This document shows, piece by piece, positions 1-12,137 of a stretch of 64,000 nucleotides of DNA. The position numbers were made by a program, and so were the translations under genes. The notes beneath the pieces are model-generated. The model was not told the origin of the DNA and made no database searches. It worked only from the letters and a program-made list of their open reading frames with translations. How positions within the stretch are numbered: the first letter of the stretch is position 1; the number at the start of each line of letters is the position of its first letter. The stretch comes from Halicephalobus mephisto (lineage: Eukaryota; Nematoda; Chromadorea; Rhabditida; Panagrolaimidae): the NCBI GenBank assembly GCA_009193035.1, contig SWDT01000049.1:124001-188000 (forward strand), written 5' to 3'.

Positions 1-6
1 TTTTAG

Positions 7-252
7 TTTTATATGTTCTCAGTTGCGGTGGTTGTATCCTACGCCGTCGCTTTCGTTTTTTGTTTGGCCTTCGAAATGCCAGTCACAAATTTCGACAAAC
101 TTGTCTTCACTCCGAAAAAGAAAACAAAAAAAAGACAAAACGGTATCGAAGACGATCCCAGCCCCAACGGAGACGGCATAAAAATGGAACATATCCAATC
201 CAAGCCGTTAATCAAAGGCAGTTCATACATCTCTCCCGATTCCGAAAAATAA
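7..252 (+). CDS. C-terminal exon of NRF-6-like acyltransferase (partial)
   Basis: This is the last exon of a gene that enters from the left; an acceptor-like TTTTAG ends at base 6 and the frame runs to TAA at 250-252. The encoded tail starts with a hydrophobic segment (VVVSYAVAFVFCLAFE) followed by a PVTNFDKLVF-type membrane exit and a basic, low-complexity cytosolic tail. That layout matches the last transmembrane helix of nematode 'nose resistant to fluoxetine' (NRF-6/NDG-4) proteins, multi-pass membrane proteins with an acyltransferase-3 domain. The family call rests on about 25 residues of resemblance, so it is moderate. The catalytic part lies outside the window. Confidence 0.6.
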   Translation, partial: FYMFSVAVVVSYAVAFVFCLAFEMPVTNFDKLVFTPKKKTKKRQNGIEDDPSPNGDGIKMEHIQSKPLIKGSSYISPDSEK

Positions 253-2276
253 TCAAATTTAAAAAAATAAAATTTTCTTAAAAATTAAAAAAATAAAAAA
301 TTAATTTTTTTTAAAATTAAAAAAATTAAAAATAAAATTTTCTTAAAAATTAAAAAAATAAAAAATTAATTTTCTTAAAATTAAAAAAATTAAAAAATTA
401 ATTTTCTTAAAATTAAAAAAATAAAAAAATTAAATTTTCTTAAAAATTAAAAAAAATAAAAAATTAATTTTTTTTTTAATTTTAAAAATTAATTTTTTTT
501 TTAATTTTAAAAATAGAAAATTTAATTTTTTTAAGATTAAAGAAATTTCAAATTAATTTTTTTTTAATTTTAAAAATTTTAAATTTAATTTTTTATTTTT
601 TTAGAAATTTTAAAAGATCTGGATTGTATTATAGAAATTCTCGTTGGGATGATTTCATAAGGATATTTATTTTTTTATTTTCTTTAATAAAGTTGGAATT
701 TTCTGGAATTTGATTAAAATTTTGAAATTTTCTGAAATCCAATTGGAGTTACTCGAAGTGGGGATTCTGGAAGTTTCTAAAATTTCAAACTTTCGTGTTG
801 GGATAATTTATAAATTGATTTTTAATTTTTTCTAAATTTTCGTGTCGGGACAGATTGTGAAAATATTGATTTATTTAGTGTTGGATAATTTATAAATTGT
901 TTTATTTTTAATTTTTCTAAACTTTCGTGTCGGGAAAATATTTATTATTTTTGTTCGATTTTTAACAATTTCAAAGTTTCGAAATTTTCGTGTCGAGAAT
1001 TTCCTAAAAATACTATTTTTACAATTGTTTTATTTTCAATTATTTTAAATTTTAAAACTTTCGTGTCGGGACGATTTGTGAAAATATTATTTTTGCTCGA
1101 TTTTCAATAATTTTGAATTTTTTAAATTTTCTTGTTGGAATAATTTGTGGAAAATATTCATTTATTATTTTTACAATTGTCTGATTTGACCAAAAAATAA
1201 ACACCAAAAAACGGCAATTGGTCGAGAAAAGACCGACTTCGCTGTTGCAAAAAAGTTCCTCTGGTCAGTAGCGGCTCTTTTCAGTTGACTGGCTGGTAAA
1301 TGGAATGAGCAAAAATACAAGAGCTGAAACAAAAAGAACGGCGTTCTCGTCCAGCTGATTGCATGGTTAATTCCTGATTGCGCAAAATAAAAAAAAATAA
1401 AATTTAAATAAAAAAAAAATAAAAAATTTAAATAAAAAATAAAAGTTAGGAAACCAATGACGAAACTTAATCGATGAACACTCCCTGATGGTCTCGAAAC
1501 GAAAATTTTGCCTCGTGTTCTTCGAAAATTTTATTGATTTTTGTTTTTAATTTTTTACGTTTTTATATGAAATCCTGTCAAATTTGTCTCAGAATTTAAC
1601 TAACTGGTTCAGAAGGAATCTGACCGTATATGCGACCAAAGCCTTCGCGAAGGCCGGCAATGTTGGATTGGTGCTGGTCGATGCGGAGCACTGTTTTGTC
1701 GGGAAGCGAGGAATTGTGCTGTGGATAAAAAGAATACTATATTTTAAGAGATTTGCATATAGAATAAAAGAACTAACGAAATAGTGTAGTCATTGGAAGA
1801 AAAAAAGAAAGCAGACAACAGTCTGGTTCGGGCGTCGCTTAGCACTCGATGCGCGCGCGTAGAAAGCAACCAAATACTCTGTCCGTTTTCACTTCTTTTC
1901 GGGCAATGACTAGGGTTTTTCTACTTGGACAACGAAATCGCTTGGTTTTCTCCATCGTCGCGCGTTTTTCTTGCGTTCCGTTCGAAAATAACCCTTGCAA
2001 GCTCCCCTGTCCCCGAGGCGAACCAGCGTCGGTTCTTTTTTGCGCATTTTGTCGCTGCTTGACTTGGCCCAACTGGCCAGGAGCCAGCTTCCTCCGGTCA
2101 GTTGGCGATAAAAAACGACTCCAAACCCCAAGTACTCCTATGTGCCCCAAATGCGATATCTGAGGTTATTCTCGACATTTAGCTTTTTTAAATTTAAAAT
2201 CTTCTCGTGTTTTTTGGATAATATTTTTTTTATTTTTGAAATATTTTTTCGTGTTTTTATATATTTAAATTTTTAG
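253..2276. other. intergenic region, AT-rich repeats then GC-richer promoter-like segment
   Basis: From about 255 to 620 the DNA is a run of A/T-only tandem repeats built from AATTAAAAAAATAAA-like units. From 780 to 1080 the short motif TTTCGTGTCGGGA recurs four times with small changes. From about 1200 to 1380 and 1590 to 2165 base composition rises. The second stretch has open frames on both strands, but none resembles a known protein and they overlap each other. I read 1840-2165 as promoter or 5' UTR of the ARID2 homologue that follows, not as a gene. Confidence 0.5.
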
Positions 2277-2294
2277 GTATCCCTCGAATTCAGG

Positions 2295-5200
2295 ATGAGC
2301 CTCAAACATCGGTCACTAATGGAGGAGTATTTCCGATCGATCGAGACCAAACCGGAGGTAGTAGCCCGAGAACGGCAGTTTATGGATTCCTTACGGCATT
2401 TCTACCGACAAAAATGGTAAATATTTTAAATACAATTTTGAATAATTTATGTTTTTTAGGAATTGCCCTTTGAAACCCCCAATAGTGAACGGTAAATTTT
2501 TAAATTTGTTCAAGCTTTACACAGCGGTCATGGATCGTGGAGGATGGCTTAAAGTGTGTAATGGAGACAAATGGGGCGATGTTGCTGAGGAAGTGGGATA
2601 TTCAGAAGACATTGCCATGATCGACAATGGTGTTAAATTGCTTTATATGAGATACCTAAGCAAATATGAAGAAGTACAAACTGTCGGAGAAATGGACGAT
2701 CATGATGTGGATATATTCGGGAAAACCCGATCTAAAGCCCTTTCAGCTTTCGTCAGCGGGGATTGTCCCATGTCCCAAGCTCATCGAGGTCAGTTTTAAT
2801 TTTAAAAAAATATAAAAACTTTTTTTAGACAAAAGGACAGAACTTCTAGAATCAGAATATGCGAGATTAATTAAATCTTTATATTCTGGTTTCCCCAACG
2901 AAGTCGATTTTTGTTTCAATTTACTGACCCTAATGAGTGCTCCTGGACCGTATTCCCTAAGGCTGGATAGATGTCCTTTGTTGTTGGATCTGATTATTGC
3001 TCACGCGGGTGTTTATGGAGAAAGTAAGCATTTGTGCCAATACTTTGATTAAAATTGAATTTTTGCAGATAAACACCTAAAAGAATTGGCCGAAAACGGT
3101 TGGAATAAATTTTGCGATCGTGGTTTTGAAAAATTTTGGCTTCAAGCAGGAGTTAAAGATGATGACATCCTTGCCATGATTCCAGTTGATGCTAAAAAAG
3201 CGATCAGAGATAAATTTGTCGAAGAATTTTTTTCATTTGAAGAAGACTACAATCCTAAAAATCCGACAAGATTCAGAATTCATCAAGTATGTCTTAAAAA
3301 AGCGACTTTAAAAATAATAATTTTTCAGGCAGTAGCACATTTAAGAAACTTGTCATTTGAATGGTACAATGTTCCAATTATGGGAAAAAGTGACATTTTA
3401 GTCCAATTTATGACGATCTGTGCTGCGAGTAAACATATAATTTTGGCGAAAGAAGCCTTGGATACATTGAGCAACGTCGGATATGAGATTGATTTGATGA
3501 CGCCAGATGGAGATTATATGCATTGTCTAACCCTTAAGGTGATTTCAGAATGCTTGATGAGTGACGATAAACATCGAGTACTTCAAGCTTTGGAGATAAT
3601 TGGAGCGTTATGTCAGAACGAAAGAAATGAAGCTATTTGTGCTGAATTTATCGACACTAATATGATGAACAGAATGTTCCAATTGACGACATTGAAGGAT
3701 ATATTGATATGTATCTACACTTTGGAAACGTTATATCAAGTAAGGTGTTTTTAAAATAAGAAAAATTAACTTTTTAAACAAATTTCTGGTATATTTATTG
3801 TGGTTTTTCCAATATTTTAGTGGTTTCATATATGAAAATAACTTTTCGAACTAGTTTCTGTTCTGTTAGTTCTGATTTTTTAATACTTTGATTTCATATA
3901 TGAAAATTAATCTTAAGCGATAAGAAAACTTGGTATACCTTAATTTAGAAATCCCTAGATCTAGTCAAGATTATTGTTTTAAATGGAAAATGAAGTGGGT
4001 TGGGAGTTATCATATAGGCTACTTTCGTGTCGGGAAAATTTCAGTATTTTTATTTTAAATTTTTTGAAAATACGATTGGTAACTTTGAATTTTTAGTTTT
4101 CTGAACTCGGACGTGCTGCATGCAATAGAATTGTGGCAAATAAGAATGCTATTATGCAATTGATAAGTTTAATTACAACGGAAGCAGCATCGTTTGGGAG
4201 AAGTGGATTATCTGGCATTCAAGTGTTAGAAAATATTCCTTTTCAACAACAAACTAGACAACATTATCCTCCTGTTCAGCAACATCCGCAATTTAGACAA
4301 CCGTATCCTCCTACACAAGTTACATATGGACCGCCACAAACGCCAAAGTATCAGCAAGTTCGTCCACAAGTTACGCAAAGGGTTATTCAGCAGCCTGTTG
4401 TTATTGCTCATGATGAGAAATTGAAGAATTTGACGATGAAATGGGTGAAGGAGAATTGTACTCTCGATGCAGAGGCGGTCTCTATTCGAGGTGATCTGTA
4501 TTCTAGCTATGTTGATTATATGAAGACAGTGCATGGGATAATGAGTGGATCTGTTCAAATGTTTTCGTCCATAATTCAAGCTGTGTTTCCGAATGTTGTT
4601 CTTAAACATGAACAAAGGGATTCAACAATGGTTTATTTAATTGAAGGATTGAAATTTAACAAAAATCAAACAAATGGACAAGTTGTAGCATCACATCCTG
4701 TTATGCAGAAAATTCTAACAACTCAAAAATCTTCAAATATTCCTGTTCATTCTGCATTGTCTAGTAATCCTCCACCGAATGGTATTCAGAATAAAAATAA
4801 CGAACAAGAAAAGAAAATTGAAGAAGAAACAAAAGAAGAAAATTCGTTGTCTAGATCAGCAACTCCGGCAATGTCTAGTTCTACGGAAAATGGATCAAGT
4901 AAAGAGGAAAATTGTGATCAACCTGTTAAATTGGAAATTTGTTCTGCTGCAATTGAAGCAAGAGCGTTGATTCCAGAAGGTGATCAACATGAAACGAAAA
5001 TTATTAGAGTCGAAAATACCGGAAGATCAGAGGATATTGAATCTCAAAGTAAAACAGTAAATGGTAAAAAAATAAAAGAAAATGAAAAATTGCCAAATGG
5101 AGATTGTAATGGTATTGAAGAATCAAAAAATGATTTAGATTCGAAAGAAAATGGCGATAATCATAAGGAATCAGAAAATGGTGTTGAATCAAATTCAGAA

Positions 5201-6529
5201 GAACAAGGTGAAGTTCAAACAGATGATGATGATGATTTACCACCGGGTGATCCGGCTAAAATTGATGATTCGATTGAAGCAGTATGTAAAGGTATACCTA
5301 AAAATGGTCTGAAAAGTAAAGCAAGAAAAGCTAAAAATGATGAACCAACAACAAATGGTAATGAAAATAATGATAGAAAAAGGAAAAGGAATTCATCAAA
5401 AACGCCTGTTAAAAGATCGCGGAAAAGTGATTCTGTTTCGCATGATGATTCAAGTACTGTAGCGGAAAATTCAGAAACATCTATATCAACGAATGATCCA
5501 ATTGCGAGTACAAGTGCGGATTACATGTGTGAATGGAATGCTTGTGGACAAATGTTCAGTTCTATAGACGCAATTGTGGCTCATCATATATCAGAACATA
5601 TTTCGGATGTTTCTAATGATCAGATGATTTGTATGTGGCCGACATGTGATGGAACGAAAAGAAGTAAATGGTCGTTAGTTACGCATTTGCAAGATCATCA
5701 TTGTCAAGAACATATTCTTAAACAAAGTTTTACTAAAAGACAAGAAATGGGTGGAAATCAGGCGTATTTAACAAGGATAAAACAGCAATTTATTGATAGA
5801 CCTAAGGAAACATTGGGTGGTATACCGTTTGCACCTACCGCAGCGAGTGAAGCTATACGTCGACATGCTTTTATGAATATCCAAAGGGAGATTATTGTGA
5901 GTTTTTTAATGATTTTGCTTTTGAAATTAAAAATTGATATAATTTTTGAATTATTGGGTTGGAAAAATTAGTGAATTTCCAAATTGTTATTGGAGTTTAT
6001 TCAGTTTTTATATTTGTAGCGGATTTTAAAATTATGTTGGGGTAATTTTTCACTTTTTTGAGTTTCTGTTTAGAAGAAATGTTTGTATTAGTTGAAGAGG
6101 TGAATTTGGCAGTTTGAAATCTGACTAGGTTTGGTTTTGAGTTTTGGGATTTTCTGAAATGGACGAGAAAGACATTTGGAAGGTTATTTTTGTTTGTTAA
6201 TTTTTCTCTTTTAGGATGAACAAGAAGGTCCTGTTACGAAGTGCATTAGGCTGACTTCGGCCTTGATTTTGAGAAATATTGCTCGGTATTCGGAAGATGG
6301 AAGAACTCAACTTCGTCCTTATGAACTTCAACTTTCTCCTTTTGCGAGTTCTAAACTGGAAGCTGGCCCTACTCTTCTTCAATGTCTTACGGAACTTCAT
6401 CCTCGTTCGAAGGAAGATGATTCTCATCGTTATCTTCATCCTTTTGGATCTCCAGGCCGTCGGTTAGCTCCGGTGAAGGTCTCATCGTTGAATTCATTCA
6501 ACTTTCAAAACCAGCAAGTTCACTTTTAA
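2295..6529 (+). CDS. swsn-7: ARID2/BAF200 homologue, PBAF chromatin remodelling subunit
   Basis: Seven exons join in frame: 2295-2416, 2460-2788, 2829-3023, 3069-3286, 3329-3739, 4097-5896 and 6215-6529, giving 1129 residues. Residues about 25-115 form an ARID DNA-binding domain (GGWLKV...KWGDVAEEVGY). A helical-repeat region follows, with LGRAACNRI resembling ARID2. An RFX-type winged helix lies near 530-610 (MKWVKENCTLD...FPNVVLK). After a long acidic/Asn-rich linker come two C2H2-like fingers near 900-962. The last exon repeats the ARID2 C-terminal pattern (GPVTKCIRLTSALILRNIARYSEDGR). ARID2 defines the PBAF form of SWI/SNF, which remodels nucleosomes in the nucleus. The start follows an acceptor at 2275-2276; the frame stays open back to that acceptor, so an upstream coding exon is not excluded. 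Intron 5 (3740-4096) carries repeat motifs. Confidence 0.93.
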
Positions 6530-7227
6530 CCAAAGTTCAGCTATCACATGACCAGATATCCCATTTTTTTGTAATATTCCTGGTGGTGTTATTTGATTCT
6601 CATATGAACTCTGATGGAATTGGAGTATTTTGATTTCTGAATTCCTTGATCTGGAAATTGTACAAGGGCGCAAAGCACCAAACGGGGCAGTTGCTCTTTT
6701 TTGTTGTTATTGATGATCTGGCTCTTATTTTTTGTGTCTTATTTATGGTCCTTCATGGGATATTTTTTTGAGCTGGCTTTGAGGCAATTATTGGGTGCTT
6801 TTGTGGTTTTAAATTTATGTGTATTTGGGCCTGATTCGAGTTTTTGAATGTTACTGTTAATTTTTTGGAATTGTTGGTATCTGATTTTCCTAAAACAGGA
6901 TTTGACCAAATATTGAGTAAAATTTTGGATTTTTTTTGAAATGTTGTTTTAGTCAATTTTATACTTTTTTATTGTTGTTATTTTAAGAGATTTAAATTTC
7001 AATGTTTTTTTTGGGATTTAAGTTTTTGGAAGTCAAGTTTTTAATTTTTCAAAATGGAAATTTCTGGAACTTTGGGATTTTTGAAAAATTTTTAGTCTTA
7101 CGGTAGTTTTTAAGATGCTATTGGGACTTCTAGAATCCTATTTTTGAAATCCTCAAAGTTCTAAGAGTTTTTTGGAAATTTCGAAATTTGTCAAACAGCT
7201 TTAAGATTTTTAATGTTATTTTTTAAG
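6530..7227. other. intergenic region between swsn-7 and HDAC
   Basis: About 700 bases, T-rich on the plus strand. I see no open frame with a recognisable product. The right end (TTTTTTAAG before the ATG at 7228) can serve as a splice acceptor for the deacetylase gene. Confidence 0.5.
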
Positions 7228-8564
7228 ATGGTTCCGAAACCGAAAATTAAAGGAGAAAAAACAGATTCCAAAGATGACGTCATAGGAGCGAAAAAAAGAA
7301 TTTTTTATTACTACTTTGATGGCGTTGGTGATTTTCATTATGGATCTCAACATCCGATGAAACCCCAGAGGATAGCGGCGTGTCATTCGTTGGTTCTTAA
7401 TTATGGACTTCACAACTATATGACCTGCATAGAACCCCCTAAGGCGAGTTTCGAGGAAATGGCCCAGTTTCATGCTCCGGATTATCTTGAATTCTTAAGG
7501 ACAGTGAATCCGTTTAATGCTTATGATTATGAGTATTTGTTTGGGAAATTTAACATAGGAGAAGATTGTCCAGTTTTTGACGGAGTTTATGATTTTTCGT
7601 CTATTTCGACAGGTGGATCTGTGGAAGCAGCAAGAGCGATGAATGCGGGATTGTGCGATATAGCTATAAACTGGGCTGGTGGTCTTCATCACGCGAAAAA
7701 ATCGGAAGCAAGTGGATTTTGCTACATAAACGACATTGTTATAGGAATAATTGAATTATTGAAAAGATTTCAAAGAGTACTGTATATTGATATAGATATT
7801 CATCATGGTGATGGTGTTCAAGAAGCTTTTTATTTTACTGATAGAGTTATGACGTTATCTCTTCATAGATTTGGAAATTATTTTTTTCCAGGAACAGGCG
7901 AAATGACGGATGTTGGAAAAGGCAATGGTAAATATTATTCGGTTAATTTGCCGTTGAGAGAAGGGATTGATGATGAAAGTTATGCGCAATTGTTTCAACC
8001 TGTTATAAAAGGGGTAGTGGAGTACTTTGAACCAAACGCGATTGTGCTTCAATGTGGAGCTGATTCGCTTGCTGGAGATAGATTGGGATGTTTTAATTTG
8101 AGTTTTAAAGGTCATGGGTAAGGATTTAGTGAAAAATTGATATATGAATTTTTATTTTTAGAGAATGTGTGAAATTTGTGAAATCTCTAGGAATTCCATT
8201 AATGGTACTAGGAGGCGGAGGATACACTTTGAGGAATGTTGCTCGGTGTTGGGCTTATGAAACGGCGATAGTTGTTGAACAAGATGACGTCATAAGTGAA
8301 ACAATTCCAGAAACTACGGAATATAGAGAATTTTTTGCTCCTGAATTTACCCTGAAACCGGATGTTTTGAAGAAAGTCCCGAATAATGAAAACACGAAAG
8401 AGTACCTAAATACGTTGAAATTGGAAACTTTGGAAAATTTGAAAATGCTGAAACAAGCACCATCAGTTCAGATGCAAGATGAAGATTATTTTCAACAAAA
8501 TTTCTCAGAATATATCAGAAAAGCAAGGAAAAACATTCGATTATCGCCGCCGATATATGAATAA
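7228..8564 (+). CDS. class I histone deacetylase, HDAC3-like
   Basis: Two exons (7228-8117 and 8162-8564) encode 430 residues. The full class I deacetylase domain is present: [14 protein letters not shown] with tandem His154-His155, the zinc-site stretch [10 protein letters not shown] (residues 188-196), [13 protein letters not shown] and the catalytic-tyrosine loop GGGGYT (Tyr318). HDAC1/2/3 enzymes remove acetyl groups from histone lysines in nuclear corepressor complexes. [15 protein letters not shown] and the spacing of the C-terminal half resemble HDAC3 more than HDAC1; GEDCPVFDG and the STGGS stretch are HDAC1-like, so the paralogue call is an inference. The C-terminus is short and lacks the acidic tail of vertebrate HDAC1. 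I chose ATG 7228 because an acceptor-like TTTTTTAAG immediately precedes it; ATG 7213 would add five residues. It is probably cotranscribed with phb-2. Confidence 0.95.
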
Positions 8565-9041
8565 TTTTTTTTAAACATTTGTTCCTCTTTGACTCGCACT
8601 GGTTTTTAAATCGGTTTTTCCTATTGTGATGGCATTTTTAGGTTAACTCTCCAAGAATACCAGTTAAAAAAAAGGAATAATTGTCATATAATCTGTTTTG
8701 TTGTATTTTTGTGAACATTTGATGGATCTCATTGTTATAAAGAAAGAAAAAACTGGTCAGTATGCTCCCATCGCGAAAATCGGTCTACTGTCGGATTGTG
8801 TACTTTTCGACTTTTATTTCTTCATAAACGTTCTTGCGCGGTGATTTTTGTCTTATTTTAGTTATGTTGTTTTTATTTTTATTAATTAATTGCAATAAAT
8901 GATATATAAACTACATCACGTGGTTTTGAATATATATTATTCTTTATTTGGAATGATTTGGATCGATTGAGTGTTACTCCATTTTTCGTGCTCGTGGAAT
9001 CTTGTATTTTTATATGAATTTCGTTATTTTTAGGGATAACA
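8565..9041 (+). other. intercistronic region HDAC to phb-2 (operon-like)
   Basis: The stretch is 477 bases. An AATAAA polyadenylation signal lies at 8894-8899 and a TTTTTAG acceptor at 9027-9033, 134 bases later and eight bases before the phb-2 ATG. A poly(A) signal followed at about 100 bases by a trans-splice acceptor is the usual arrangement inside nematode operons. A GC-richer patch at 8755-8845 could instead be a separate phb-2 promoter. Confidence 0.45.
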
Positions 9042-10029
9042 ATGTCAGAAAAAGGAAAGCAAGCGATCAATAACATTCTCCGTAACTCCAAAGGTGCTGG
9101 TATTGGAGCTGGGTTGGTCGCAGTGGCCGCTGCTGCAGGATATGGAGTGATGCAATCCATATTTACTGGTACGTATTTCTATCGATTTGTGTCTGTTTGA
9201 AGTTTAATTTTTAGTTGATGCTGGTCATAGAGCAATCATGTTCAACCGTATTGGCGGCTTGGGAAATGAAGTGTTCAGAGAAGGTCTCCATTTCCGCGTT
9301 CCTTGGTTCCAGTATCCTATTATTTATGACATCCGTGCTAGACCCAATACAGTTCGGTCACCCACCGGTAGCAAGGATTTACAGATGGTCAATATCGGTC
9401 TCCGTGTTCTGTCCAGACCAGATCCCAACAAGTTGACGAAGATCTACAGAACACTTGGTCAAAACTGGGAGGAACGTGTTCTTCCATCTATTTGCAACGA
9501 AGTATTGAAGGGAGTTGTCGCCAAGTTCAACGCTTCGCAGTTGATCACTCAACGTCAGCAAGTCTCCATGCTTGTTCGCAAGGGTCTCGTTGAACGTGCT
9601 CTAGATTTCGACATTATCTTGGATGACGTTGCCATTACTGAATTGGCTTTCTCTCCTCAGTACTCCGCTGCCGTTGAAGCCAAGCAAGTCGCCGCTCAAG
9701 AAGCCCAAAGAGCATCTTTCTACGTTGAACGTGCTATCCAACAACGTCAAGAGAAGATTGTCCAAGCAGAAGGAGAAGCTCAAGCTGCCAAATTGGTAAG
9801 TAAATTCAGTCCATTTGGATTAGTTGAGTAATGTCTGCTTCAGCTTGGTGAATCCATGAAACACGATCCAGGTTTCCTGAAGTTGAGAAAGATCCGTGCC
9901 GCCCAAAAGATTGCTAAGCTCATTTCTGAGTCGAACAACAAGGTCTACCTCCCGGCCAACACCTTGATGCTGAATATTGCAGATGATGATTACCTCGGTT
10001 CTATCGAGAACAAAAGTCGTCGTCGTTAG
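9042..10029 (+). CDS. phb-2: prohibitin 2, mitochondrial inner-membrane scaffold
   Basis: Three exons (9042-9168, 9215-9795, 9844-10029) give 297 residues. An N-terminal hydrophobic anchor ([18 protein letters not shown]) is followed by the SPFH/prohibitin domain ([32 protein letters not shown]) and a coiled coil rich in Ala, Gln and Glu ([22 protein letters not shown]). The tail [18 protein letters not shown] is typical of PHB2 rather than PHB1. PHB1 and PHB2 alternate in ring complexes in the inner mitochondrial membrane that stabilise respiratory subunits and regulate m-AAA protease. No PHB1 gene is in the window. Codon use is more biased (CGT, AAG, CTC) than in neighbours, as expected for a highly expressed gene. 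Tandem poly(A) signals (AATAAATAAA) occur near 10120. Confidence 0.97.
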
Positions 10030-10575
10030 TGCTCTACTGATCCTCATGAAGCTTAGATCTATCGTATTTGGTCCTATTAAGATGACGTAGAAAGTAGGAA
10101 TGGTTTGTTATTCGTTGTTAATAAATAAACGTGACAAATTTACTCGATTCTTGCAAAAAGGTTCGGAAGGGTTATAATCCTTTGAAAAAAGCTTTTGAGG
10201 TAATCCTGAACCTGAATTATAATCCGATATAATGTCAAAGTGTAATCTAGAGGCGTACTGAAGGAGGGGAAGATGAGGGGTGTTCTCATCTGCCTCTAGA
10301 GCCATTTTAGCTTTCGTTCTGGTAATTCTCGATTTCTTGTTTAAGGATTGAAATAGAACACTGGTTAGTATTGGTCAATTAAAGAATGAAAAAATTTTTA
10401 GATTCATCAAAATACAGATTTCATTATTGATTTTACTAGATATTTGTGTTTTTTTGATTTGATAATTTTGGACAAAAATAATATTTTATAAAAATTGTTT
10501 TTTTTTTTATTTTTACATAGGAATTTAAAAAATTATATATTTTGTTTTTTTTAAATTTTATATACATTGTAAAAA
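10030..10575. other. convergent intergenic region phb-2 / stum-like
   Basis: The region holds the phb-2 3' UTR with AATAAATAAA near 10120. A minus-strand open frame at 10108-10305 has no recognised homology and is probably chance. The rest is A/T-rich and ends at the 3' end of the minus-strand gene. Confidence 0.4.
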
Positions 10576-11819
10576 TTAAATTTTCGAACATGGCCAACAA
10601 TCAACACTGCCAGTTCTGTCAGTAATGTTTGAAATATACCATTTGGAGGATAACTGAACGAAGATAATTGCCCATAAAACAGACCAAAAATATCCGACAA
10701 TCAAAGGAGTAAAGAGAATTTGAAGAAAAGCTGTCAGAATATTTAGTAAAAAAACTTTATGTTTTGGATATTGACTTTCGTAACTGGTTTCTCTGGCCCA
10801 TACTGTAAAAGCCGAAAGAAATGTTCCTGAAAATTTAAAAATTACAGTAATTAAAATTAAATAAACATACCTGAACCGGGAATGAAGATGTTCAAAAAAC
10901 AACAGAAAACAGCCGTACACAAATTCATGCAGGGAACTGCTTGCCTCAGGGGTCCATGAACCTGAAGATTTCGAAATTTGAAATTCTCTAAAATAAAAAA
11001 TTCCAAAATTTTCTAAAATTAAAAAATCCTAAAAATTTCGAAATTTCTTAAATTAAAAAATACCATAATTTTCTAAAATTAAAAAATCCTAAAAATTCCA
11101 TAATTTTCTAAAATTAAAAAATCCTAAAAATTTCGAAATTTTAAAATTTTGTTGAAAGTTTTAGAATCTTATAAAATTTTAGAAACTTAAAGAGGTTCAG
11201 CAGCTTTTCTAAGATCTCGTGGAAACTAAAACTTTTTAGAATTTTTTAATTTTTTAAAATTTTCTAGAACTTCGCGGAAATTTCTGAAATTTGAAAATTT
11301 CTCAAAATATTATCGAAGTTCTTAGAATCTTGTGGGAACTTTTCGTAACATCTGTCGCGGAAGGCTCTCAACACGAAAATTCCTGAAGTGCAAGGACCCA
11401 TTTTGTACGTCAATTGGTACCAGAATTGACGTTGTTCAAAAATGAAAAAAAATAAAAATGAATCATTTGAATTTTTAAATTAATTTTGTATCATTGGTAC
11501 TCAAGTAAACTTAGGAATTATAAACCGTACAATACTAATCAATTTAAAAAACACGTCAAATTTCTTCACAATTTCGTGAATTTTTGAAACCTTCCAGAAT
11601 CCCACACAAATTCCTAAAATTTTAATAATATAATCGAAACTTCCAGAATCTACATCAAAAATCTCAATATTTAAAACTTTTCAAAAAATTTCATAAAAAC
11701 TTATTTTTCATTTTTAAAATACAACTTACCACAGGAGAATATATCCTCGGTTTTTCAAATTTAATATCCGTACATGGCTCAACACTAAAATCCGATGAAA
11801 TTGTAGAATACGTGCCCAT
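10576..11819 (-). CDS. Spec3/Stum-family small membrane protein
   Basis: Minus-strand exons 11730-11819, 10871-10961 and 10576-10826 join exactly in frame to give 143 residues. After a 30-residue hydrophilic start there is [29 protein letters not shown], then [11 protein letters not shown], then a second hydrophobic block ending [23 protein letters not shown]. This is the signature of the Spec3/Stum family (Drosophila Stumble is a transmembrane protein needed for mechanosensing in proprioceptive neurons; sea urchin SPEC3 is ciliary). The function here is inferred only from family. The first intron is long (768 bases) and filled with short tandem AT repeats such as AATTAAAAAATCCTAAAAAT; the second is 44 bases. 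Confidence 0.85.
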
Positions 11820-12137
11820 TTTCGACTAAAAACAAAAATTAAAACCAATTTTGATCAATTCCAACGACCAAAAATAAAAAAATAAAAAATAAAAACTAAA
11901 TCATTCAGAAATTTAAAGCTAAAAAATTTCCAAACATATTTAAAAAAAAACAAGTCTTCAATTTTCGAGTGTCTGTCGATTTTCTAGAGTTCAAGAGGGT
12001 GGTGACAACCAACTCTCGATTACTGTTCCTGCTTCCCTCTGTACCTGAATAAACTTACAAACATTCGGATTTTGTCAAACCTAACTTCTTAATATTACAG
12101 AGGTTTAAAGAATTAAAATAAGACAAAATTGACTTCA
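11820..12137. promoter_or_regulatory. upstream region of the stum-like gene and 3' flank of ntl-2
   Basis: 318 bases between two minus-strand genes, holding the 5' flank of the stum-like gene and the 3' UTR of ntl-2. A CT-rich patch (GATTACTGTTCCTGCTTCCC) lies near 12016-12040. No gene is seen. Confidence 0.35.

Noticed and set aside
1839..2163. Overlapping open frames on both strands upstream of swsn-7
   Set aside because: No recognisable product on either strand; GC-rich promoter or 5' UTR explains the absence of stops.
10108..10305. 65-codon minus-strand frame downstream of phb-2
   Set aside because: No homology, no splice partner, and it overlaps the phb-2 3' UTR.
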